Below, one piece after another: positions 57,540-64,000 of a stretch of 64,000 bases of DNA. Positions within the stretch are counted from its first letter, which is position 1. Each line of letters begins with the position of its first letter. The position numbers and the translations under genes were made by a program. This DNA is from Mycobacteroides sp. LB1 (lineage in GTDB: Bacteria > Actinomycetota > Actinomycetes > Mycobacteriales > Mycobacteriaceae): the NCBI RefSeq assembly GCF_013449725.1, contig NZ_JACCFF010000007.1:1-64000 (forward strand), read 5' to 3'. The notes beneath the pieces were generated by a model. The model ran no database searches and was not told the origin of the DNA. It saw only the letters and a list, made by a program, of their open reading frames with translations.

Positions 57540-58832
57540 GTGCCGATTCTTGAGCAGATAGGCGCCCGCGAGATCCTCGATTCACGCGGCAACCCGACCG
57601 TCGAGGTCGAGGTCGTCCTGACCGATGGCACGTTCGCGCGGGCGGCCGTCCCTTCTGGTGCCTCCACCGGTGAGCATGAGGCCGTCGAGCTGCGCGACGG
57701 TGACGCACGCTACGGCGGCAAGGGCGTCACCAAGGCCGTGAACGCCGTGCTTGACGAGATTGCCCCGGCCATCATCGGACTGAGCGCCGATGATCAGCGC
57801 CTTATCGATCAGGCGCTGCTTGATCTCGACGGCACTCCGGACAAGTCACGGCTGGGAGCCAACGCCATCCTTGGCGTCTCCCTGGCCGTCGCGAAGGCCG
57901 CCGCCGACTCGGCAGGCCTGGCGCTGTTCCGTTACCTGGGCGGCCCGAATGCGCACATCCTGCCGGTGCCGATGATGAACATCGTCAACGGCGGCGCCCA
58001 CGCCGACACCGGGGTGGATGTGCAGGAGTTCATGGTGGCGCCGATTGGCGCGCCCAGCTTCAAGGAGTCGCTGCGCTGGGGCACCGAGGTCTACCACTCG
58101 CTCAAGTCCGTGCTCAAGAAGCAGGGCCTGTCCACCGGTCTGGGTGATGAGGGTGGATTCGCCCCCGATGTCGCCGGAACGCGGGCCGCCCTGGACTTGA
58201 TCAGCATTGCCATCGAGGCGACGGGTCTCAAGCTGGGCTCGGACGTAGCGCTGGCTCTGGACGTGGCAGCCACCGAGTTCTACAGCGCCGCTGACGGTTA
58301 CAGCTTCGAGAAGGAGAAGCGCACCGCCGAGCAGATGGGTGCGTTCTACGCCGAGCTGCTCGACGCTTACCCGCTGGTATCCATCGAGGACCCGCTGTCG
58401 GAGGACGATTGGGACGGATGGGTGGCGCTGACCACGGCGATCGGTGATCGCGTTCAGCTGGTTGGTGACGACCTGTTCGTCACCAACCCCGAGCGCCTGG
58501 AGGAAGGCATCGAGCGGGGTGCCGCGAATGCCTTGCTGGTCAAGGTGAATCAGATCGGCACACTCACCGAGACCCTGGACGCGGTGACGCTGGCGCACGC
58601 CAGTGGCTACAAGACCATGATGAGCCACCGTAGTGGCGAGACCGAGGACACCACCATCGCCGACCTGGCGGTCGCGGTGGGCAGCGGCCAGATCAAGACC
58701 GGCGCCCCGGCGCGTAGCGAGCGGGTGGCCAAGTACAACCAGCTGTTGCGCATCGAGGAAACTCTTGGGGACGCTGCCCGCTTTGCGGGAGACCTTGCAT
58801 TCCCACGCTTTTCGATCGAGACGTCCGACTAG
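57540..58832 (+). CDS. eno: Enolase
   Basis: A 430-residue glycolytic enzyme converting 2-phosphoglycerate to phosphoenolpyruvate. All signatures are intact: REILDSRGNPTVEVEVVL, SGASTGEHEAVELRDGD, NGGAHADTGVDVQEFM, SIEDPLSEDDWDGW, VKVNQIGTLTETLDAVTLA and MMSHRSGETEDTTIADLAV. GTG start with AAGGAGAGACA upstream. It begins the eno-ftsB-DUF501-ppx cluster. Confidence 0.98.
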   Translation: MPILEQIGAREILDSRGNPTVEVEVVLTDGTFARAAVPSGASTGEHEAVELRDGDARYGGKGVTKAVNAVLDEIAPAIIGLSADDQRLIDQALLDLDGTPDKSRLGANAILGVSLAVAKAAADSAGLALFRYLGGPNAHILPVPMMNIVNGGAHADTGVDVQEFMVAPIGAPSFKESLRWGTEVYHSLKSVLKKQGLSTGLGDEGGFAPDVAGTRAALDLISIAIEATGLKLGSDVALALDVAATEFYSAADGYSFEKEKRTAEQMGAFYAELLDAYPLVSIEDPLSEDDWDGWVALTTAIGDRVQLVGDDLFVTNPERLEEGIERGAANALLVKVNQIGTLTETLDAVTLAHASGYKTMMSHRSGETEDTTIADLAVAVGSGQIKTGAPARSERVAKYNQLLRIEETLGDAARFAGDLAFPRFSIETSD

Positions 58833-58861
58833 CGGACAAGCTGACGGGCTGAGGCCGAGCT

Positions 58862-59515
58862 ATGGCTGAATCCAAACGCCGCCCCGCGTCCGGTAGGTCG
58901 CGGGGACCGGCTCCCGCTGCGCGTAAACGGACGCCGGTGAAGCGCCCGGCGCAGAAGGTCGTCAGGGGTGCCCCTCGGACAGGCCCAGCGGCGCCTACCA
59001 AGGCGGCTAAGGCAACCAAGGTGACGGGGGCCACCGGCGCGGTGGCCGCGTCGATCGAACGCAGCGCCGAGCAGCAGTCCGAGCAGCGCCTCGGGTCCAC
59101 CGCGCGGCGGGCCGCCATCTTGGCCGCCGTGGTGTGCGCACTGACCTTGACCGTGGCTGGCCCGGTTCGCACCTACTTCTCGCAGCAGGCCGAGAGGAGT
59201 CAGCTCGCGGCAGCGGAAGCGCAACTGCGGGACCAGATTTCCTCGCTTGAGGATAAGAAGCGACGACTGGCGGATCCCGCCTACATCGCTGCCCAGGCGC
59301 GTGAGCGGCTGGGGTTCGTGATGCCCGGTGAGGTGCCGTTCCAGGTGCAGCTGCCGAATACCCCCGTCGACGCCAGGCCGCAGGGGCAGGGGCCGGTGGA
59401 TAACGGCAATCCTTGGTACACCAACCTATGGCACAACATCGCGGACTCGCCCACGGCGCTCCCCGGTGAAAACACGGGAAGCCCACTACCCTCAGCACCG
59501 GCGCCACGCTCGTGA
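58862..59515 (+). CDS. ftsB: Septum formation initiator FtsB/DivIC family
   Basis: A 217-residue bitopic division protein. The N-terminal ~75 residues are basic and Ala/Pro-rich (cytoplasmic, disordered), one TM lies near 80-100 (AAILAAVVCALTLTVAGPVR), then a coiled coil (QLAAAEAQLRDQISSLEDKK) and PAYIAAQARERLGFVMPGE, the FtsB/DivIC signature, with a Pro-rich tail. It links FtsL/FtsQ in the divisome. Much longer than E. coli FtsB because of the N-terminal extension, usual in mycobacteria (Rv1024). Stop overlaps the next gene by four bases. Confidence 0.92.
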   Translation: MAESKRRPASGRSRGPAPAARKRTPVKRPAQKVVRGAPRTGPAAPTKAAKATKVTGATGAVAASIERSAEQQSEQRLGSTARRAAILAAVVCALTLTVAGPVRTYFSQQAERSQLAAAEAQLRDQISSLEDKKRRLADPAYIAAQARERLGFVMPGEVPFQVQLPNTPVDARPQGQGPVDNGNPWYTNLWHNIADSPTALPGENTGSPLPSAPAPRS

Positions 59516-59991
59516 TCTCAGAAGATGATATCGCTGCGGTCACAAGGCAATTGGGCCGAGCACCGCGAGGAATGCTGGAAGTTTCGTTCCGTTGCCCCAA
59601 CGGTGAGCCCGCTGTCGTGAAGACCGCTCCGCGGCTGCCTGACGGGACGCCGTTTCCCACGCTTTACTATCTGACGCACCCGGCCATCACGGCTGCGGCT
59701 AGCCGCCTGGAATCCAGTGGGTTGATGCGCGATATGACGGAACGCCTTGCCGCCGACGAGGATCTGGCTGCGGCGTATCGGCGTGCACATGAGAGCTACC
59801 TCGCGGAGCGCGATGTCATCGAGCCGTTGGGAACCGCGGTCACCGCAGGCGGTATGCCCGACAGAGTGAAATGCTTGCACGTGTTGATTGCTCATTCGCT
59901 CGCGATGGGGCCGGGGGTAAATCCCTTGGGGGATGAGGCAATTCGAGAGCTGACGGGTACCATTCCCGGTGTGCTTCCGGAGCAGTGGTAG
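59512..59991 (+). CDS. DUF501 family protein
   Basis: A 159-residue protein starting GTG at 59512 within the ftsB stop. It fits DUF501: VSFRCPNGEPAVVKTAPRLP, DGTPFPTLYYLTHPAITAAA, then RVKCLHVLIAHSLAMGPGVN with a conserved Cys/His. Found next to ftsB and ppx in many Actinobacteria, including Rv1025. Function unknown. It overlaps the next gene start by one base. Confidence 0.93.
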   Translation: MISEDDIAAVTRQLGRAPRGMLEVSFRCPNGEPAVVKTAPRLPDGTPFPTLYYLTHPAITAAASRLESSGLMRDMTERLAADEDLAAAYRRAHESYLAERDVIEPLGTAVTAGGMPDRVKCLHVLIAHSLAMGPGVNPLGDEAIRELTGTIPGVLPEQW

Positions 59992-60932
59992 TGCGCGTAG
60001 GTGCCGTTGACTGCGGCACCAATTCGATTCGGCTGTTGGTGTCGGATGTCGACGACTCAGGGCGGTTGACCGATGTGCATCGTGAGATGCGGATCGTGCG
60101 TTTGGGGCAGGGCGTCGACGCGACGGGGGAGTTCGCGCCGGAGGCCATCGCGCGTACCCGGATAGCGCTTGGGGTGTACGCCGATCTGATGAAATCTATT
60201 GGGGTGCAGCGTGTTCGCATGGTAGCCACCTCGGCTGCGCGCGACGTCCCCAATCGTGAGGCGTTCTTCACGATGACCGCAGAGCTGCTCGGAACGGTGG
60301 TTCCGGGGGCGGTCGCGGAGGTCATCACGGGCACCGAGGAGGCAGCACTGTCGTTCGCCGGCGCGGTAGGAGAGCTGGACTCGGCGGCAGGGCCTTTCGT
60401 GGTTGTCGACCTTGGTGGCGGATCGACGGAGACGGTGATCGGTGACGTCGGCGGGGTCAAGGCTAGCTTCTCGGCAGATATCGGCTGTGTGCGGCTCACC
60501 GAGCGGTGCCTGCATTCGGACCCGCCCACAGCTGACGAGATTGAGGCGGCACGTGATGTGGTGCGTGCGCAGTTGGTGCGCACATTCGACGCGGTGCCGG
60601 TCGAGGAGGCGCGAACCTGGGTCGGGGTCGCAGGCACCTTCACCACGCTGGCAGCACTGGCGAACCGGTTGGACGTGTACGACCCCGCCGCAATCCATCT
60701 GTCGCGGGTACCGCTGGGGCGTCTTGCCGAGGTGACGTCCTCGTTGATCGCGATGCCGCGATCGGAGCGAGCCGCCTTGGGGCCGATGCACGAGGGGCGT
60801 GTCGACGTCATCGGCGGTGGATCCATTGTCGTGCAGGAATTGGCGCGTGAGTTATCGGACCGTGCCGGAATCGTCGAGCTGGTGGTCAGCGAGCACGACA
60901 TCCTCGACGGCATCGCGATGTCTCTTCGCTAG
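59991..60932 (+). CDS. ppx: Exopolyphosphatase (Ppx/GppA family)
   Basis: A 313-residue actin-like ATPase-fold enzyme that removes terminal phosphate from polyphosphate or pppGpp. The N-terminus VRVGAVDCGTNSIRLLVSDV is the phosphate-1 motif; IVVDLGGGSTETVIG near 140 is the phosphate-2 motif, and GVAGTFTTLAAL a later one. GTG at 59991 gives the start expected from Rv1026; an earlier GTG is at 59985. The C-terminal HD domain of long Ppx is absent, as in mycobacterial Ppx1. Last gene of the cluster. Confidence 0.95.
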   Translation: MRVGAVDCGTNSIRLLVSDVDDSGRLTDVHREMRIVRLGQGVDATGEFAPEAIARTRIALGVYADLMKSIGVQRVRMVATSAARDVPNREAFFTMTAELLGTVVPGAVAEVITGTEEAALSFAGAVGELDSAAGPFVVVDLGGGSTETVIGDVGGVKASFSADIGCVRLTERCLHSDPPTADEIEAARDVVRAQLVRTFDAVPVEEARTWVGVAGTFTTLAALANRLDVYDPAAIHLSRVPLGRLAEVTSSLIAMPRSERAALGPMHEGRVDVIGGGSIVVQELARELSDRAGIVELVVSEHDILDGIAMSLR

Positions 60933-60972
60933 TTAACTCCGGCTTAATGCCCATGGTGTGACATGGGTGACA

Positions 60973-61084
60973 AGTTGACAGTCTTCATGTTCCAGCAGTT
61001 GACAAGATCATCAAATCAACTGACAGTTGATATATCAACACGATCTAATAACGGGCAGTTGATGTCCTGTAAACGGTCAGTTGA
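60973..61084. repeat. Cluster of AGTTGA repeats and palindromes
   Basis: AGTTGA-type motifs occur at 60973, 60997, 61025, 61057 and 61079 (mostly CAGTTGA). Two overlapping perfect palindromes sit in the centre: TCAACTG-a-CAGTTGA (61016-61030) and GTTGATATATCAAC (61026-61039). The repeats are 22-32 bases apart, near whole helical turns. The AT-rich block stands out from the GC-rich surroundings and lies 70-180 bases upstream of the alpha/beta hydrolase. Best read as an operator array, not CRISPR. Confidence 0.6.
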
Positions 61085-61153
61085 GTAGGCGCAGCGTCGC
61101 GCACGAGCCCGGATCAGCGGATGTTTGGTTAGGTGCGGAAGGTTTGGTTGGTT

Positions 61154-62044
61154 ATGTCCTTTTCGATGTCCACCGCCGTAGTACGCGAAATTGGAGTCAC
61201 TGAAACAGGTTTCGTGCGACGCCCGGACAGTGACGGTGCCGCGATCGCCTATCGCACCTATGGGAAGGCACGGCCCGGTATCGAGCATGTGTTGCTGGTT
61301 CACGGCAGCCTGCAGTCCTCGAGCGTGTGGTCCAAGCACGGATACATCACCCAGCTATCTCAGCAGTATCGGGTGACCACCATCGACGTGCGCGGCCACG
61401 GTGACAGCGAGAAACCCGATCATCCCGGCGGTTACGCCATCGCCTCTTCAGTGCGGGACGTCTGCGCGGTGCTCGATCACCTGGGCATCGAGCGCACGCA
61501 CTACATCGGTTACTCGCTTGGTGGACGAATCGGACTGACGCTGGCTGCTGTAGCGCCGGAACGGCTGACTTCGCTGGTGGTCGCCGGCTCGTCGCACCGG
61601 CCGCAGCGCGGCGCGGTGGACATGCTGATCTTCCCGGATGCCGTTCGGGTGGTAGAGGAATCGGGGCTCGACGGGTTCATCGCGGGGTGGGAGGCGCACC
61701 GAGATCAACGGATGGGGTCCGCATTCCGTGCGACGATCGAGGCGTTGGGGCAACGTGGGCTGTCGGCGCTGCTGCGGCAGTGGGATGACGAACCCGGCGT
61801 CGCCGAGCAGGACCTTCTTCAGATTTACACGCCCACACTGTTTTTCGCCGGGTCGAAGGACCCGCTGCGTCTGGCGGAATCGCGTGAGGCCGCGGTGCGG
61901 ATGCCCCGCGCCTACTTCACGCTGTTGGCGGGGTGCGATCACGGGCAGACCGTCACGATGCGCGAGCCCATTCTGGACCGCGCCGAGGCGTTCTTCCGGT
62001 TATCCGAGTTCTCCGATATCGAGAAGCTCCGGGTGGCCGGATGA
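61154..62044 (+). CDS. Alpha/beta-hydrolase
   Basis: A 296-residue hydrolase. The oxyanion block is HVLLVHGSLQSSSVWSKHG, then VTTIDVRGHGDSEKP, the nucleophile elbow THYIGYSLGGRIGLTLAAV with Ser near 120, and LLAGCDHGQT with the C-terminal His; a Gly/Asp at 230 region (FAGSKDPLRL) holds the acid. Substrate unknown; resembles haloperoxidase/lipase-type hydrolases. ATG at 61154 is chosen. Its stop overlaps the TauE ATG. The AGTTGA repeat cluster lies upstream. Confidence 0.92.
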   Translation: MSFSMSTAVVREIGVTETGFVRRPDSDGAAIAYRTYGKARPGIEHVLLVHGSLQSSSVWSKHGYITQLSQQYRVTTIDVRGHGDSEKPDHPGGYAIASSVRDVCAVLDHLGIERTHYIGYSLGGRIGLTLAAVAPERLTSLVVAGSSHRPQRGAVDMLIFPDAVRVVEESGLDGFIAGWEAHRDQRMGSAFRATIEALGQRGLSALLRQWDDEPGVAEQDLLQIYTPTLFFAGSKDPLRLAESREAAVRMPRAYFTLLAGCDHGQTVTMREPILDRAEAFFRLSEFSDIEKLRVAG

Positions 62045-62907
62045 CCGAGCGTCCCGGGTTGGGGACGCTTGCGCGTATCGGCGTGCTGGGGGGGATATCG
62101 GGCGGGCTGCTCGGTGGTGGCACTGGTGTGATCACCGTTCCCTCGCTGGCGCGGGCAACCGCGTTGAGCAGGGCGGTCATTCATGGCACCTCGACGCTGC
62201 CGAACGTCTCCGCCGCTATAGCGGGTAGCACCGTCTACGCGTTGCACGGAGCGAAGGTGGATGTGGTGGCCGGCGCCGGGCTGATGGCCGGTGGGGTGAT
62301 CGGCGCAGTGGTGGGGGCCAAGCTGGTGGCACGAATCCCGGAATGGATCCTTAAGGCGCTGTTCGTCTTCGTGCTGCTGGCGACGGCGCTCAAGCTGCTG
62401 CTCAGTGCCTCGGGTATCGATCCGTCTGCGGGCGACGCCTTGCTTCCCGACGGCGTCTTGTCCAGTGTCCCATCTGTAATCGCCATCGGGGCCTTCGTCG
62501 GCTTCGTGGTGGGCGCCTGGTCGGCCGCCTTGGGTCTGGGCGGTGGGCTGCTGACGGTTCCGGCCATGCTGGTGCTGTTCGGGTCCGACCTGCACGTGGC
62601 CGAGGGCACCTCGTTGATGGTGATGCTGCCCAACGCGCTCGTCGCGTCGACCACACATCTACGGCAGGGCACGGCTGATTCGTGGATCGGCTTCCGGTTG
62701 GCCGCATTCGCGTTGCCGGGCACCGTGGTAGGAGCTCTGCTGGCGCTCGCCCTCAACGCTCGATGGCTCGCGTTGGTATTCGGCTCTTACCTGGTGTTCA
62801 TCGCTATCCGCGAGATTGTGCGGGCCCTGAAGACGAGGAAACCGCCTGTCCGGCAGACGAAGCAACCAAGGCCAGTGCCGTCGCCTCAGGCGTGTGTTGG
62901 CGGTTGA
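62041..62907 (+). CDS. TauE/SafE-family permease
   Basis: A 288-residue inner-membrane protein with about seven to eight helices. Two homologous halves start with Gly-rich motifs: GVLGGISGGLLGGGTGVITV and FVGFVVGAWSAALGLGGGLL, the TauE/SafE (sulfite exporter) hallmark. These proteins export sulfite, sulfoacetate or similar anions. ATG overlaps the hydrolase stop (ATGA), so the two form an operon. The last ~104 bases overlap the convergent partial gene; its tail is basic. Confidence 0.91.
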   Translation: MTERPGLGTLARIGVLGGISGGLLGGGTGVITVPSLARATALSRAVIHGTSTLPNVSAAIAGSTVYALHGAKVDVVAGAGLMAGGVIGAVVGAKLVARIPEWILKALFVFVLLATALKLLLSASGIDPSAGDALLPDGVLSSVPSVIAIGAFVGFVVGAWSAALGLGGGLLTVPAMLVLFGSDLHVAEGTSLMVMLPNALVASTTHLRQGTADSWIGFRLAAFALPGTVVGALLALALNARWLALVFGSYLVFIAIREIVRALKTRKPPVRQTKQPRPVPSPQACVGG

Positions 62908-64000
62908 TCTTCTGGAGCTCGCGCGCAACGGCCAGGAGCCAGCTCAGCTCCTCCTTGCGGTTGGCTCCGGGAAGCTCGCCGATGATCTTGGTGCCAGAGG
63001 AGCTCTCGCTCCGCGGCGCGGTGCGCTGTTGCTCGATGGCCGAATGGATCTGGCGGGCGGCGGACGTGGTCGATGAGTCCTCGGCGAGGTACGGGCGGAT
63101 GGCACTCAGGCCGTCGCGAATCTCGACAATTCTGCGGTAGAGCCGGTAATTGTAATCGCCGATCGCGGCCCGAGGTGGTGCCAGCGCGATCTGGCTGTTG
63201 CCCTCGTACAGTGCGGTCCACAGCGGCTCCAGTTGGTGGTGCCAACGATAGGTCTGGATGCGTTGTCGAGTCGACGACACCAGCTGTGAAAAGGATGGTC
63301 CGGCAAGGCCTATCACGATGAGGATCTGCCCGATCGTGGCGGCGAGTGGGGCCAGGCGCTGCCAGGAGTAGCTGTCGTTGGTGATCATCCCGTAGATCGC
63401 CGAGTGGGCCCGCATGATGCAGAACAGCAGGCACATCGTTGCCCCGGCGGCGGTGAGCAGCATGCTCCGTCGCAGCCACGCCACATCGTGAAACCGGGCG
63501 TACTGGAGGCATTTGACGATAATCAGGAGTGCGCCCAGGCCGTAGGTGATCAGGTAGATCATCATGTACGCGACCCAGGCGGGTTTGGCGCCGTGGGAGG
63601 CGTAGAAATCCTGTGGCAGCTCGGAGGTGGGTGCCACAAACCAGCAGAGAGTCAGAGCGCCGCCAACCGCCACTGCCATGCCGATCCACAGCCGTGCGCG
63701 CTGTACGGCCCGGTGCCCAGATTCACCCCAGAACGTGATGACGATGAGTACGCACGCAGTCCACGCCATACCGCCGGACAGGTTCAGGACGAGCCGGCCC
63801 ATGTTGTGCACGCCGACCAGGTTGTCGAATTTCTCATACAAGGGCGGGGTTGCCAAGGTGACGGCAATCCCTTTGAACAGGAACGACAACAACAGCGCCA
63901 CTGAGGCGGGTGGGCGGACTCGAGAGCGCAGCATGTTGGCGGCAACCACCACTACGGCGGCAAAGCTGAAGACGGCCGCAACCGAATACGCCGCGGCGGA
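62804..64000 (-). CDS. Membrane protein of the MAB_1171c family, N-terminus cut by window end
   Basis: The frame is open to the window edge (visible ~398 codons). About seven hydrophobic segments are followed by a soluble C-terminal part after residue ~230: FSQLVSSTRQRIQTYRWHHQ, LEPLWTALYEGN, YRRIVEIRDGLSAIRPYL, a conserved helix. This layout resembles the actinobacterial family called MAB_1171c putative transporters. Function not established. An ATG near 63934 could start the gene, but the preceding in-frame residues (VAAVFSFAAVVVVAAN) look like another membrane segment, so I treat it as continuing. Overlaps the convergent TauE gene by 104 bases. Confidence 0.82.
   Translation of the reverse strand, partial: SAAAYSVAAVFSFAAVVVVAANMLRSRVRPPASVALLLSFLFKGIAVTLATPPLYEKFDNLVGVHNMGRLVLNLSGGMAWTACVLIVITFWGESGHRAVQRARLWIGMAVAVGGALTLCWFVAPTSELPQDFYASHGAKPAWVAYMMIYLITYGLGALLIIVKCLQYARFHDVAWLRRSMLLTAAGATMCLLFCIMRAHSAIYGMITNDSYSWQRLAPLAATIGQILIVIGLAGPSFSQLVSSTRQRIQTYRWHHQLEPLWTALYEGNSQIALAPPRAAIGDYNYRLYRRIVEIRDGLSAIRPYLAEDSSTTSAARQIHSAIEQQRTAPRSESSSGTKIIGELPGANRKEELSWLLAVARELQKINRQHTPEATALALVASSAGQAVSSSSGPAQSRG

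Noticed and set aside
60973..61084. CRISPR array
   Set aside because: Repeats are only 6-8 bases, occur in both orientations and have no uniform spacers; no cas genes nearby.

Overview
The window is a high-GC actinobacterial chromosome segment that fits the Mycobacteroides abscessus/chelonae group. It carries an MspA-type porin, mycolata-specific genes (mmpS/mmpL, lpqT, lpqU, rpfB, a fatty-acyl-AMP ligase), frequent GTG starts, and a last gene resembling the family named after an M. abscessus locus (MAB_1171c family). The backbone follows the M. tuberculosis order Rv0985c-Rv1026: mscL, SAF protein, ruc/fmdB, folate cyclo-ligase, galU, glp (moeA-like), rimJ-like, glpR/sepX, then alkB, arcA, pmt, rsmI, pabB, metG, tatD, rpfB, ksgA, ispE, FAAL, pth, rplY, lpqT, prs, glmU, tetR, mfd, mazG, lpqU, eno, ftsB, DUF501, ppx. 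This synteny is recalled, not computed.

Layout. 1-1.3 kb: two tandem porin genes, the first cut by the window edge. 1.4-10.8 kb: mechanosensitive channel, folate, UDP-glucose and cell-division genes (Glp-GlpR), tRNA-Ala, small membrane proteins, an MBL hydrolase, a PknH_C-like lipoprotein and a steroid-reductase-like membrane protein. 10.9-14.2 kb: metal-dependent hydrolase with a palindromic operator, two paralogous secreted Cys proteins, a lipoprotein and AlkB. 14.2-22.3 kb: arginine deiminase, protein mannosyltransferase, RsmI, PabB, a GNAT and an ECF41 sigma factor/oxidoreductase module with a recognisable promoter. 22.3-26.8 kb: metG, tatD, rpfB, ksgA. 26.9-34.4 kb: an accessory block (permease, soluble Ser/Thr kinase, mmpL-mmpS, TetR, MarR-GNAT fusion) that separates ksgA from ispE. 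34.5-45.2 kb: ispE, FAAL, a FabH paralogue, pth-rplY, SDR, lpqT-prs-glmU, tRNA-Gln, TetR. 45.3-47.0 kb: a tandem array of five tiny secreted proteins sharing a Cys/GDAELHS motif, followed by a second LysA-like decarboxylase. 48.5-53.3 kb: mfd-mazG. 53.2-56.5 kb: efeUOB iron uptake with a candidate IdeR box. 56.7-60.9 kb: lpqU, eno, ftsB, DUF501, ppx. 61-64 kb: an unusual repeat-rich regulatory region, an alpha/beta hydrolase, a TauE/SafE permease and a partial membrane protein running off the window.

The genes mainly serve envelope biogenesis and division (GalU, GlmU, PMT, RpfB, LpqU, GlpR-Glp, FtsB), translation and RNA maintenance (tRNAs, MetG, Pth, L25, RsmI, KsgA), repair (Mfd, AlkB, MazG) and transport. 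Accessory inserts, often with their own regulators and palindromic operators, sit at breaks in the conserved backbone. The best candidate for something undescribed is the five-gene secreted-protein array at 45.3-47.0 kb. Next are the AGTTGA repeat cluster at 61.0 kb, the ECF41 module, and the self-overlapping operator of the MarR-GNAT fusion. No insertion sequence, prophage, CRISPR array or rRNA was seen.
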